From: an uncultured Granulosicoccaceae bacterium
GTDB taxonomy: Bacteria; Pseudomonadota; Gammaproteobacteria; Granulosicoccales; Granulosicoccaceae
Reading direction: 5' to 3'
Length of the DNA stretch: 33,446 bases
Assembly: GCA_938035945.1 (NCBI GenBank)
Contig: CALHOU010000158.1
Coordinates: forward strand, 1 to 33,446
Both the position numbers and the translations under genes were made by a program. The notes beneath the pieces are model-generated. The model worked only from the letters and a program-made list of their open reading frames with translations. It did no database searches and was not told the origin of the DNA. This document shows positions 24,867 to 33,391 of the stretch, in pieces (positions within the stretch are counted from its first letter, which is position 1; every line of letters starts with the position of its first letter).

Positions 24867-25646
24867 ATGAGAATAATCACCGTAAATGTGAACGGCATCC
24901 GATCTGCGGCTCGAAAAGGGTTTTTTGCGTGGCTTTCACGGCAAAAAGCCGATGTGGTGTGTATTCAGGAAACTAAAGCCCAAATCGATCAATTGGACGA
25001 CCCGATATTTCAGCCCAAGGGGTTCCATTGTTATTACTTCGACGCGGTAAAAAAGGGCTATAGCGGCACCGCCATTTACAGCCGAATAAAGCCACGAAAA
25101 GTATTAAGCGGTTTAGGCATTGATTGGGTCGACAATGAAGGGCGTTACCTAGAAGCACAGTTTGGCAATGTGGCAGTGACCTCGCTTTATATGCCATCAG
25201 GGTCAAGCGGCGATGTTCGGCAGGGGTTTAAATTTGAGATGATGGATGCCTATCTGCCACATTTACAAAAACGCCGCCGATCAAAAAAATCTCAAATCGT
25301 TTGCGGCGATTGGAACATCGCTCACACCGAAGCCGATATTCGCAATTGGAAAAGTAATCAAAAGAATTCCGGCTTCTTACCCGAAGAACGCGAGTGGCTA
25401 ACTGAGCTGTTTGACAAACACAAATACGCGGATGCGTTTCGACAGTTGCCACAAAAAGAACATGAATACACATGGTGGTCTAACCGCGGGCAATCCTGGG
25501 ATAAGAACGTAGGCTGGCGACTCGACTATCAAATCATTAGCGATGACCTAAGCGATAAAGTAAAAGCCACACGCATCTACCGCACAAAGCGATTCTCAGA
25601 CCACGCCCCGTTCATCGTCGACTACGACTTCGATATAGAACCCTAA
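24867..25646 (+). CDS. xthA: Exodeoxyribonuclease III / AP endonuclease
   Basis: 259 residues, a full-length EEP-family nuclease acting on abasic sites and 3' ends in DNA repair. Catalytic residues are intact: N7/N9 in VNVNGIRSA, E35 in IQETK, D148 and N150 in CGDWN, and D245-H246 in FSDHAPF. These active-site residues distinguish it from the related Pseudomonas Crc protein, which occupies a similar locus near argB but has lost several of them (family knowledge). The ATG lies 7 bp after a -10-like TACAAT (24854-24859) with no Shine-Dalgarno, so the mRNA is probably leaderless. Confidence 0.94.
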   Translation: MRIITVNVNGIRSAARKGFFAWLSRQKADVVCIQETKAQIDQLDDPIFQPKGFHCYYFDAVKKGYSGTAIYSRIKPRKVLSGLGIDWVDNEGRYLEAQFGNVAVTSLYMPSGSSGDVRQGFKFEMMDAYLPHLQKRRRSKKSQIVCGDWNIAHTEADIRNWKSNQKNSGFLPEEREWLTELFDKHKYADAFRQLPQKEHEYTWWSNRGQSWDKNVGWRLDYQIISDDLSDKVKATRIYRTKRFSDHAPFIVDYDFDIEP

Positions 25647-25653
25647 TGCGGGG

Positions 25654-25748
25654 GGGGGAAATGCGGGGACAGTTTACTTATATCCTCATACATTTCATGT
25701 GCGCGATAGCCTACGAGGATATAAGTAAACTGTCCCCGTATTTCCCCC
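25654..25748. repeat. REPIN/MITE-like 34-bp imperfect inverted repeat
   Basis: Left arm 25654-25687 and right arm 25715-25748 are inverted copies with one mismatch, enclosing a 27-bp centre. The core contains GGGGACAGTTTACTTATATC and its complement. A run of nine G (25650-25658) borders the left arm. The element almost fills the gap between the convergent exonuclease III and DUF6232-like genes. The GGGGACAG core resembles palindromes mobilised by REP-associated tyrosine transposases (from memory). As RNA it would be a very strong bidirectional hairpin. Confidence 0.82.
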
Positions 25749-25749
25749 G

Positions 25750-26214
25750 TCATCTGGTTTCGGTATCGGCTTCGGTGCGGTGCCAGTCCATGGCCAGAGC
25801 AATGGCTTCGTGCAGTTCGAGGATATCGCTGCGGGTGGTGCGTTCTAGTTGCAGTGGCGCTGGTTCATTCGCGAGGAAAATATCCAGGCGGTAGCGGGCG
25901 CTCATGGCGAACGCGACATAGGATGAAACAACTAACAAGAATACGCATAACAGCAGTAGCACCCAATTAAGGGCGACCGGTGGAGTTTCCTGGTAGATTC
26001 TGTACGCCTGCCATGCACTTAATATCAAAGAAAACAAAAACACGATGCCAGCAACAATGCGCGGTGGCTCCACACTTTTTAGGGTAAGTTTTTGAATATA
26101 GCGTATGGCGTAGCTGGTGTTTTTAACTTCCAACCAAGATGGGGTGACAGTGATCTTCTTCCGTTGATAGAGCACTTCTTCGTCAGGCAATGAACGAGAC
26201 GCTATCGATTGCAT
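25750..26214 (-). CDS. DUF6232-like membrane protein
   Basis: 154 residues with two hydrophobic segments (about 53-70 and 82-105; IVAGIVFLFSLILSAW and WVLLLLCVFLLVVSSYVAFAM). The N-terminal part, EEVLYQRKKITVTPSWLEVKNTSYAIRYIQKL, is the pattern of DUF6232 proteins, small bacterial inner-membrane proteins of unknown function. The start codon overlaps the previous gene's TAA (TAATG), indicating coupling. The stop codon abuts the 25654-25748 inverted repeat, so the element could affect mRNA 3' ends. Confidence 0.7.
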   Translation of the reverse strand: MQSIASRSLPDEEVLYQRKKITVTPSWLEVKNTSYAIRYIQKLTLKSVEPPRIVAGIVFLFSLILSAWQAYRIYQETPPVALNWVLLLLCVFLLVVSSYVAFAMSARYRLDIFLANEPAPLQLERTTRSDILELHEAIALAMDWHRTEADTETR

Positions 26215-26666
26215 TAATGCAGTACCGGTGGTGGCTCAGGTATATCGTCGAAATCATCAAAGTCTTCATACTCAGACTCTGTATTAGCATCAGGCTCGTG
26301 GGACGAATGATGTAGCAGCATTCTCCAGCCACCATCTTCAAGGTGATAAATATTGGTTGATACCATCACGCTCACAATCTCACCGTCATGTTCTATCTCT
26401 TCACGCACTAAATGTATAGCCAATCCATCGGCTTCAGTTTGCAGCGCATCTGAAATCGAGAAGCTAATTGAAGGGGACACGGAAAACAGGTCAGAAAAGC
26501 TCTCTAATACTTGCGAGCGCCCTTCAATCCGATTGGCACCCGGATGAATACACACGATATTGTCATCCGATGACCACACTCGCCCTAGGGCTTTGATGTC
26601 GGTCTGCTCGATTGCCTCATAAAAGGCAATTTCTGCTTCCTCGGGAGTGTTAAATTTCTCAGCCAC
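26214..26666 (-). CDS. NTF2/SnoaL-like protein with acidic tail
   Basis: 150 residues from a GTG start. It has the SnoaL_3/DUF4440-type layout: helix EEAEIAFYEAIEQTDIKALGRVWSSDDNIVCIHPGANRIEGRSQVLESF, then strands ending VSTNIYHLEDGGWRMLLHHSS. The W-S-x-D-x-x-V-x-x-H-P-G and W-R-M-x-x-H-H-S-S motifs are typical of the YybH-like subgroup. The last 25 residues are acidic and Pro-rich (EYEDFDDFDDIPEPPP). No catalytic function is known. It is co-transcribed with the downstream membrane protein gene. Confidence 0.8.
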   Translation of the reverse strand: MAEKFNTPEEAEIAFYEAIEQTDIKALGRVWSSDDNIVCIHPGANRIEGRSQVLESFSDLFSVSPSISFSISDALQTEADGLAIHLVREEIEHDGEIVSVMVSTNIYHLEDGGWRMLLHHSSHEPDANTESEYEDFDDFDDIPEPPPVLH

Positions 26667-26749
26667 AAATAATTGATTAATGATTTATCGGGTGAATCAT
26701 ACCGCAGTTACGCAGTGCTTCGATGCCCGTAATGTTCCGTGCCTACTGT

Positions 26750-27580
26750 TCAGGCCGAATCAGCGCTGAGATACTCACGCCAATTGTGCGTCTCGTCACC
26801 AAACACCATGAAGTGAGGATTTAACAAAGATTCGCCCGTATTGTATTTTAAGTCGCGCATATCCGTGTCTGTGATATGGCCGCCGGCTTCTTCAACGATG
26901 CACTGAGCGGCCGCGGTGTCCCACTCTGATGTTGGCCCCATACGTACATACACATCGGCAACACCTTCAGCGACCAGGCACGACTTCAAAGATGACCCCA
27001 TTGGCACTTCCTGATGCGCACCGAGCTTGTCTAAAAATGACTGCAGTCGAGGGTTTTTTGAAGGACAACGGCTACGAGCAACGGTGAGTTCACCTTTGCC
27101 AGCAGGCGCTGCCCGCACATGAATCGGTTCAACCTCTTGGTTACCAACCTGCTTCCAGGCACCGTGCCCTTTGGTTGCAAAATAACTCAGATCAAGTACC
27201 GGCGCGGTAACCACACCTAAGATGGGTTGTCCGTGCGCGATGAGCGCAATATTTACGGAAAACTCACCGTTTCTTCGTAAAAACTCGCGAGTACCATCTA
27301 AAGGGTCAACCAACCAATAGTGCGACCACTTGTGCCTTTGAGCATAGGGAATCTGCTCAGACTCTTCCGAAATTACCGGTAGCGCATTGGGGAGTCTTTC
27401 AAGGGCATCAACGATAATGCCATTGGCGTCAATATCGGCCGTTGTGACAGGCGTGTTATCGGACTTATACGAAACATCGTAATCGTTTTCGTAAATTTCA
27501 GCGATACGTTCGCCTGCCGTGCGAGCGATGCTCAGCACTTGTTGCGTTAATTGCTTAGTTGTAGAAGGGTCGAGAAGCAT
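26750..27580 (-). CDS. cysQ: 3'(2'),5'-bisphosphate nucleotidase
   Basis: 276 residues of the inositol monophosphatase superfamily. It removes the 3'-phosphate of PAP/PAPS, protecting sulfate assimilation and RNA turnover. Metal-binding motifs are SEESEQIP, VDPLDGTREF and SEWDTAAAQCIVEEAGG. Residues TTADIDANGIIVDALER fit CysQ. The ATG at 27580 is preceded by GATAGGATG spacing. It sits downstream of gspN after a 146-bp gap, so it is likely separately transcribed. Confidence 0.93.
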   Translation of the reverse strand: MLLDPSTTKQLTQQVLSIARTAGERIAEIYENDYDVSYKSDNTPVTTADIDANGIIVDALERLPNALPVISEESEQIPYAQRHKWSHYWLVDPLDGTREFLRRNGEFSVNIALIAHGQPILGVVTAPVLDLSYFATKGHGAWKQVGNQEVEPIHVRAAPAGKGELTVARSRCPSKNPRLQSFLDKLGAHQEVPMGSSLKSCLVAEGVADVYVRMGPTSEWDTAAAQCIVEEAGGHITDTDMRDLKYNTGESLLNPHFMVFGDETHNWREYLSADSA

Positions 27581-27726
27581 CCTATCTCTTTAGCGGTTGC
27601 TTACTCTAATACTAGCGGTCATTTTGAAATTTGTTTAACTAATACACTGCGCAACAATACGCAAGAATGAAATTCGTGCGTGCCTAACAGGTAAATAACT
27701 GTAACAGATAAGATCAGCGTGGAATG

Positions 27727-28515
27727 TTAAGTCCCTTGGTTAACATTGCCGCTGTGCTGAATCTTGAATCGACCGCCGCCATCTGGCCGTGTCATACGTT
27801 GTAGTGTTTGTACAAGCTGTCGTGGCGCATTCGCCGATGGCGTCAGTAACAGATTGGTTTGGTAGTCACCGTTGCCTGCCATCGCAACCGTACCGTCGAG
27901 CGATAAATCCCCACCCGCCGATTTGATGGTAATCATATGAGCGGCATTGTCTTGTGGTTCGATGTTGATGTTCAACTTCCCTAGATTCGCTGCGAACTCT
28001 GGCCCATAGAGCCTGGTAACGATAATAGCGTCGTCCCAATTCAACTGACCTTCCAATGTTTGCAATAGGTTATTGGCTAATTTAACCGTAGAGAAACGAC
28101 CGGTGATTTTGCCGGCAAAGTCAGCAACTGGACCCGGTAGTAAAACTTCAAGCTCTTTTGCGTTGGCATTGAAATCAGCATCGGAAACGATAATGTCACC
28201 GTTTATCTGTCCGCGCACTTGCGCCACACCACCGCCGCCATAACCTTCAAAAGTTACGTTTGCACCAGCCCCGCCTTTAAGCAAGGTTGCGGGAGCCAGT
28301 TTCCACGTCACATTTTTAAATTCAAGCGGTAGTAGATCATCGGCATATTTAACGTCGCCAACTTGGCCGCTGAATAGCTTGCCAGATACGTTGCTTAGCT
28401 CTACCGGCTTTATTCGAGGCTTAACATAGTCTGCTATGGGTGCAACCGGGAACAAAAAAACAACCGACACAATGTAGGCAAGCAAGCCGAGCAGAATCAA
28501 GCGCACAACGCGCAT
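27727..28515 (-). CDS. gspN: Type II secretion system protein N
   Basis: 262 residues. One N-terminal membrane anchor (residues 4-24, RLILLGLLAYIVSVVFLFPVA) is followed by a beta-rich periplasmic domain with the GspN hallmarks VSGKLFSGQVGDVKYADDLLPLEFKNVTWKLAPATLLKG and ISGRF-like repeats (GKITGRFSTVKLANN). It is the last gene of the operon, overlapping gspM by one base (TGATG). GspN is present only in some T2SS; its role in the inner-membrane platform is not well defined. Confidence 0.9.
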   Translation of the reverse strand: MRVVRLILLGLLAYIVSVVFLFPVAPIADYVKPRIKPVELSNVSGKLFSGQVGDVKYADDLLPLEFKNVTWKLAPATLLKGGAGANVTFEGYGGGGVAQVRGQINGDIIVSDADFNANAKELEVLLPGPVADFAGKITGRFSTVKLANNLLQTLEGQLNWDDAIIVTRLYGPEFAANLGKLNINIEPQDNAAHMITIKSAGGDLSLDGTVAMAGNGDYQTNLLLTPSANAPRQLVQTLQRMTRPDGGGRFKIQHSGNVNQGT

Positions 28516-28994
28516 CAGTTCTTCTCCATATTTATGCGTGCACTGACCTTGCCTTCCAATTTAGGATTACGCGAAATATTTAATGTATCAACGGTTAAAC
28601 CGTATTGCTCGAGCTCGGCTAACACTAACACTAATTTATCGAATTCAACTTCTGAAAATTGCACGCGTGCACCATTGTTACCACGCGGTTCAACTCGATC
28701 TGGGTTACCCAATTTTGCAGCTCGAATGCGTTGATCGATTAAAGCGTAGGGCTGAAGGTCTGAGTTTTTCTGCGCTGGACCACCGGTGCCTCGAAGTGCT
28801 TGTAACTCAGCACTGAGCACTTCCATTTCCTGCAGTGTTCCGCGCTTAGAATTGATGAGTGTTCGATTGTCATCGATCTTGGTCACCATGGGATGCCATA
28901 CAAACGCATAGAACAAACCAACCAGGCTCAATGCACCCACAACGAGCACAATGATTCGATCGCGAGGTGTTTGTCTTAGATACCAATCTTTCAT
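28515..28994 (-). CDS. gspM: Type II secretion system protein M
   Basis: 159 residues: short cytoplasmic start, then one membrane helix (14-32, RIIVLVVGALSLVGLFYAFVW), then a coiled coil and a ferredoxin-like periplasmic domain (GARVQFSEVEFDKLVLVLAELEQYGLTVDTLNISRNPKLEGKVSARI). Together with GspL it forms the inner-membrane assembly platform. It follows gspL by 9 bp. Confidence 0.94.
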   Translation of the reverse strand: MKDWYLRQTPRDRIIVLVVGALSLVGLFYAFVWHPMVTKIDDNRTLINSKRGTLQEMEVLSAELQALRGTGGPAQKNSDLQPYALIDQRIRAAKLGNPDRVEPRGNNGARVQFSEVEFDKLVLVLAELEQYGLTVDTLNISRNPKLEGKVSARINMEKN

Positions 28995-29003
28995 GTTCTT
29001 CGA

Positions 29004-30218
29004 TTATTGAATTCTTATGCTACTGCGCAGGCCATCGCTGGTATTGCGCGTTGATTGCACGGTCATTTCTAAATCACCGCGCTTTTTTAATTCTGTTTTC
29101 AGCAGATCCAGGGTCGGAATGACATCGGTCGTAACATCTAAGTCAAATCGCCCTTCACGAAAGTTAACAGAGCGAATTTTTGTTTGCGGTTGTGTCGCCA
29201 TGCTTGCTGCGATTTGACTCAAATTGCTGGTGAAACCACCGCTTGTGCCACCACTAAACTTTTTGATTTCAGTTTTGAGTTGCTGTGACGGGCGCACCAT
29301 GCGCGCGCCTGGCATCGCCTCTTGAAACACTTGCGCAATTTGTGCGTCGATTTGCTCAACTTCTTGGTTAAGCTCGCGGAATTCCATCCACTTACCACCC
29401 ATGAGCACCGCTGCTAACACCGCTGCCAATGCCATCGTCCAACGCCAGGGCTTCCAGGTTTTATCAAACTGTGTTTTAGGGCTGTAGTCACCTTGCAATA
29501 AGTTGATGCGCGGCGCACTGGCCAGTCCACTGGCGTATAAGTTCAGGCGATGATCAATCGAGCGATTTTCAACATCCAGATTTTGAAACGCGGGCACGCG
29601 TGCATGATCATCGGTTTGATAAACCACCATGGCAGCACTGGTATTTTCAGGCAGCTCTTGCTGCGCACCGTTCAGCATCATGCCGGCCATGGAAGTATCA
29701 GTTACAAAGCCTTTATAGCCATTCAATCGCACCACGGCATTTTCGCTATCGACCAAGGCTGTCCACGTGGCCTGATTCAATTCTTCGGAATCAAATTTAG
29801 GTAAGGCCAGTGTTTCAGGAACAATCTCTGATGGTCTTAAGCCCGCGTCCGCACATTGCTCGCGCACCGTATCCATTGCCTCGCGACCGACAACCGCCAC
29901 CGGGTATACATCGTCTTTACCCTTAGCACCCAAGGCAAAGTGCAAGGAGTCGATATCATCGGCAACTTGATCTTCAAGCATGTTGGGCACAGCGAGCACG
30001 GCACGTGCAGCCGAACCGCCTGGTACGGCTGCTTCAGCAAGCAACACATCGTTACCCGGTAACACCAAGGTAGAACGACGGCCTTCAACTTGAGTCGCGG
30101 CCTCACTTAATGTGCCACTTTGCACCTCAGATGTGAGCACACCACGATCATCAGCGAAAGCCCACATGACGTGGTCTTCACCGATTCGCGGTAAATGTAT
30201 GATGACGTTTTTGGCCAA
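29004..30218 (-). CDS. gspL: Type II secretion system protein L
   Basis: 404 residues from a TTG start at 30218 with AAAGG four bases upstream. The cytoplasmic actin-like domain (about 1-245, GEDHVMWAFADDRG, STLVLPGNDVLLAEAAVPG) is followed by one membrane helix (about 255-275) and a periplasmic ferredoxin-like domain (KIRSVNFREGRFDLDVTTDVIPTLDLLKTEL). It links the GspE ATPase to GspM in the inner membrane. TTG is unusual within this operon, in which the other starts are ATG. Confidence 0.93.
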   Translation of the reverse strand: MAKNVIIHLPRIGEDHVMWAFADDRGVLTSEVQSGTLSEAATQVEGRRSTLVLPGNDVLLAEAAVPGGSAARAVLAVPNMLEDQVADDIDSLHFALGAKGKDDVYPVAVVGREAMDTVREQCADAGLRPSEIVPETLALPKFDSEELNQATWTALVDSENAVVRLNGYKGFVTDTSMAGMMLNGAQQELPENTSAAMVVYQTDDHARVPAFQNLDVENRSIDHRLNLYASGLASAPRINLLQGDYSPKTQFDKTWKPWRWTMALAAVLAAVLMGGKWMEFRELNQEVEQIDAQIAQVFQEAMPGARMVRPSQQLKTEIKKFSGGTSGGFTSNLSQIAASMATQPQTKIRSVNFREGRFDLDVTTDVIPTLDLLKTELKKRGDLEMTVQSTRNTSDGLRSSIRIQ

Positions 30219-30243
30219 TGCCTTTAATTCCAGTAATAATTTT

Positions 30244-31299
30244 TTATAACGTATCGCGACTTCGAAAAATCACTTTTGAACGCCCTGAATCATCGCGTTC
30301 GAGCAAAGAATACTGCGTAAGCTTTGCCGTTTCACCCAACACATCAACGCGAATTTGAAAATACCGCGACGATACCGAAATACTGTTAGGCGGTACAACT
30401 TCATCACCCGTATCGGCCGATGCTTCACTGATAAACTCTTGCACAAACAAATACGGCGTTAAGTCTGCAGCCTCACCCAACACTTCTGTTTCTTCTGCCG
30501 CTAAATCAAATATGTCTTCACATTCCGGGTAGTCTTCATACTTACCCGTATCCCAACGCGACAAACCCGATGCCAAAGGCTTCAAAAATTCAGACAGTGA
30601 CGCGATGACTTCGGGCGTTGCCGTGTTCACATTAACCTGCGTTTTGCCGTTGGTTGTTGGTAATGCCGCCACGTGTGGCAGCAACAATTTGTAGTCATCC
30701 TTCTCTGCTTCAACGGATGGGCTGAAGCCTTTTACCAATTGCAGTTCGCTAATAGAACTGATTGGGCCATTATTTGTTCGATACGGCGGCGTTAGCCCCG
30801 TGTAGTAGTCGTCTTCAGCACCCTCCGGGATGGTTGCGTTCAGATCTTTATCTATCCAATCCAAAACAGCATCAGCCTTTTCTTGGGCAATACCCAGCTC
30901 GGCAAACAGACGCTTCAAAATATCAAAGTAAACCTGATCAACATCGCCTTCAGCGTTGACTATGTTATTCACATTAAAACGCCCTTGCATGTCCACAATG
31001 CAACCCTGTAAAGACATTTGATCGATAGTGATCGGCGGAATCGTTTGCGCCCAATCATCATCCAGTGAATCACTGTTCTCGCGTAAACCCGCCTCTCGAT
31101 CAAGATATAGCAAGGCAGAGGCAAAGCTTTCACCTGCATTGGCAAAACTTCGCGCGTTCTGTATCAACACTTCGTTGCGTTCTCGGTGTAAATCGAGTTG
31201 CTGCCGACTCATTATCGCTACAACAGTTATAGTCCCTAATGCGACAACCAACAGAGCGGATATGATCGCTACACCATTTTGTGATGATTGATGACGCAT
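30244..31299 (-). CDS. gspK: Type II secretion minor pseudopilin K
   Basis: 351 residues. The prepilin-like N-terminus QNGVAIISALLVVALGTITVVAIM lacks the E5 seen in other pseudopilins, as is typical for GspK. The large alpha domain follows (DYYTGLTPPYRTNNGPISSISELQLVKGFS, then TQVNVNTATPEVIASLSEF). GspK caps the pseudopilus tip with GspI and GspJ and needs no E5 to lie at the tip (family knowledge). It begins 3 bp after the gspJ stop. Confidence 0.95.
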   Translation of the reverse strand: MRHQSSQNGVAIISALLVVALGTITVVAIMSRQQLDLHRERNEVLIQNARSFANAGESFASALLYLDREAGLRENSDSLDDDWAQTIPPITIDQMSLQGCIVDMQGRFNVNNIVNAEGDVDQVYFDILKRLFAELGIAQEKADAVLDWIDKDLNATIPEGAEDDYYTGLTPPYRTNNGPISSISELQLVKGFSPSVEAEKDDYKLLLPHVAALPTTNGKTQVNVNTATPEVIASLSEFLKPLASGLSRWDTGKYEDYPECEDIFDLAAEETEVLGEAADLTPYLFVQEFISEASADTGDEVVPPNSISVSSRYFQIRVDVLGETAKLTQYSLLERDDSGRSKVIFRSRDTL

Positions 31300-31302
31300 T
31301 AA

Positions 31303-31944
31303 CTAACCCGGTAACCCGAAAACCCGCACTACAGAGCCTAGGTCGGTCAGGGTAAAAGTAAACTCCAACGCGCGCGGCAAGCCGGGATCCTCTTCAACAT
31401 TCAACGGCGGCCATTGTTCTTGCCAGGCACCTTCAGGGTCCATAAACCGTACCGTCAAATCTTCGACGCCGCTGAGTAGCTGTCGACGCTTTATTGGTTC
31501 TTCACTGAGCGAGTCCAGGTGATACCAATAACTTCTCAGCAGGCGATCATCTTCAATGGAATAAGACACGCGCTGCAGGGTTGATCGTGGCGGGAGTATA
31601 TCCCCTGCAGGGTTCGCCCAACCGGCTTTGGTAAAATCAAATAAGGATGAACCCTGCAGATTAAATTGAAATGCTGGCAATACCGAATCGACCGATGAGC
31701 GCACTGGGCGATCAACTATTTGGGTTATGTCTTCGGCCAGGTAATAAAACGTACGCTGCAATTCGGTGATGCGATCAGACTGATTTTCAATACGCGCACG
31801 TGAATCATTGATCTGTTGCAACATTCTAAAGCCAGCTGCACCAATGATGGCCAACAAAAACATGGCCACCAATACTTCGATTAGAGTGAAGCCGCTAACC
31901 GTGATTGGTTTCTTCGATTGTCGCTTGTGATGCAATCCGTTCAT
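31303..31944 (-). CDS. gspJ: Type II secretion minor pseudopilin J
   Basis: About 213 residues from ATG 31944, one base after the gspI stop (TGACATG); an in-frame TTG at 31974 inside gspI would add 10 residues. The prepilin peptidase site is VSG/FTLIEVLVAMFLLAIIG, and the body carries YLAEDITQIVDRPVRS and RVSYSIEDDRLLRSYW, matching GspJ. Together with GspI and GspK it initiates the pseudopilus. Confidence 0.94.
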   Translation of the reverse strand: MNGLHHKRQSKKPITVSGFTLIEVLVAMFLLAIIGAAGFRMLQQINDSRARIENQSDRITELQRTFYYLAEDITQIVDRPVRSSVDSVLPAFQFNLQGSSLFDFTKAGWANPAGDILPPRSTLQRVSYSIEDDRLLRSYWYHLDSLSEEPIKRRQLLSGVEDLTVRFMDPEGAWQEQWPPLNVEEDPGLPRALEFTFTLTDLGSVVRVFGLPG

Positions 31945-31945
31945 G

Positions 31946-32368
31946 TCAACGACTGTGCTTTGGGTTACTGGCAAAACCAGTCACCGAATAAATATAGCTC
32001 TCGCTATCTGGATTCAAACGCACTTCAATATCCATACGGCGTAAATCCAAATCTTCTTTTTTTGTACGGGTGCGCACGTACCAGGTTTGCTTGACCATCT
32101 CGACTTCGATGTTTTTCGCGCCAAGCTCCGGCCAGGTTGGTAGGGCTTGTAAAGTATTGAGATGATTAACCGCGACCCACCTTCCCACTTCGCGCTCTCG
32201 CAATTTAGCGCTTCTAAACGCGCTGGCACCGGTCGATGAAACCAGCGCTGATACACCCACGGCCAAAATGGTCATGGCTACAAGTACTTCTATTAAAGTG
32301 AACCCGCGCGATCGCTGTACACGGCCGCCAACACGTCGCTGCGCAGACTTAGCGATAAATGAGTGCAT
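31946..32368 (-). CDS. gspI: Type II secretion minor pseudopilin I
   Basis: 140 residues. The prepilin cleavage site is SRG/FTLIEVLVAMTILAVGVSAL, after a 22-residue basic leader. The body contains EREVGRWVAVNHLNTLQAL, the typical GspI motif A-x-x-x-x-N. Its ATG overlaps the gspH stop by one base. It is the core of the GspI-J-K tip complex. Confidence 0.94.
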   Translation of the reverse strand: MHSFIAKSAQRRVGGRVQRSRGFTLIEVLVAMTILAVGVSALVSSTGASAFRSAKLREREVGRWVAVNHLNTLQALPTWPELGAKNIEVEMVKQTWYVRTRTKKEDLDLRRMDIEVRLNPDSESYIYSVTGFASNPKHSR

Positions 32369-32925
32369 TAGTTCAGCGCCTCAATAACCACAGGCTCAAC
32401 TTCACCAGTAGCGATAGCGTGCTCGTGCTCGGCTTCGATATCACTCATTATTATGCGAAAATCAGGCATCATTTCGCCATTGGATAAAAATAAAACGTGT
32501 GGCTTGAGCGGATCTTCATCTGTTGCAGCGGCGATCTCATCCTCGAGTTCTTCAAGCACTATCGGTATACCCTCAATGTCTACCCGAAATTCAATATCGA
32601 TATTCTCTTTGCGAAAACTTAAACGCTCGTCTTCTAAAATTTGCCAGTTTGCGTCACCGGTTTTTTCATCCGCACCCAGAATATAAAATTCGTAACTGTT
32701 CGGATGAAAACGTATGCCTAGTTGCTGGCGAGAATAAATCGCTTGATCAGACGCTAAGATCATTAATAAGCGAGTTCGTTGAGCACTGTCGCGGATGGTG
32801 GTGCCCACGTTTTGAAAATCCACTTTCAAAACAATAACACCAGTCATGATGGCGATGATCGCCACCACGACCATGATTTCGATAAGCGTGAAACCCGCAG
32901 ATCGTCGTGCTGTTTGCAGGCGCAT
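32368..32925 (-). CDS. gspH: Type II secretion minor pseudopilin H
   Basis: 185 residues. The leader is short, the cleavage site is SAG/FTLIEIMVVVAIIAIMTG, then GspH-type DSAQRTRLLMILASDQAIYSRQQLGIRF and SYEFYILG. The C-terminal part is acidic (ELEDEIAAATDEDPL) and somewhat longer than in E. coli relatives. It follows gspG by 31 bp. Confidence 0.93.
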   Translation of the reverse strand: MRLQTARRSAGFTLIEIMVVVAIIAIMTGVIVLKVDFQNVGTTIRDSAQRTRLLMILASDQAIYSRQQLGIRFHPNSYEFYILGADEKTGDANWQILEDERLSFRKENIDIEFRVDIEGIPIVLEELEDEIAAATDEDPLKPHVLFLSNGEMMPDFRIIMSDIEAEHEHAIATGEVEPVVIEALN

Positions 32926-32956
32926 AAAAATAGCTTATCGAGTCAAGTACTAATGA

Positions 32957-33391
32957 TTATTGACCGTTAATGATGTCTTGACCAAAGCCTTCACCACCTT
33001 CAGCACCGTCCTTCGCCAGTGAAAGCAAATCGAAATCACCATTCTCGCCTGGGCTTACGTAAACATAGTCACGGCCCCAAGGGTCTTGCGTTAGCGCCTT
33101 CAAGTAACCGCTCGACCAATTAGCCGGTTCTGGATCGCCTGTTGGTTTTTCTACCAACGCTTGCAGACCTTGATCGGTTGACGGGTAAGAGAAGTTGTCT
33201 AATTTATACATTTCAAGCGCTTGGGAGATGGACGCGATATCCGATTTCGCTCGAACCACGCGCGCCTTATCTGGGTTATCCATAATTTTAGGTACAACGG
33301 CGGCGCCCAAAATGGCGATAATTGCCACAACGACCATAATTTCAATCAGGGTAAAGCCAGCTTGGCCCGACCGTTTCATACTCTTGACCAT
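32957..33391 (-). CDS. gspG: Type II secretion major pseudopilin G
   Basis: 144 residues. The prepilin peptidase site is QAG/FTLIEIMVVVAIIAILGAAVVPKIM. The body has KSDIASISQALEMYKLDNFSYPSTDQGLQALVEKP and the calcium-binding-loop region QDPWGRDYVYVSPGENGDFDLLSLAKDG typical of GspG. It is the first gene of the visible gsp block, with GGAGACAG upstream. The 55 bp beyond its start hold no gspF sequence. GspG forms the pseudopilus shaft. Confidence 0.97.
   Translation of the reverse strand: MVKSMKRSGQAGFTLIEIMVVVAIIAILGAAVVPKIMDNPDKARVVRAKSDIASISQALEMYKLDNFSYPSTDQGLQALVEKPTGDPEPANWSSGYLKALTQDPWGRDYVYVSPGENGDFDLLSLAKDGAEGGEGFGQDIINGQ

Noticed and set aside
24867-25646. Crc catabolite-repression regulator
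   Set aside because: The locus resembles that of Pseudomonas crc, but the nuclease residues (E35, D148, N150, D245-H246) are intact, so exonuclease III is the better call.
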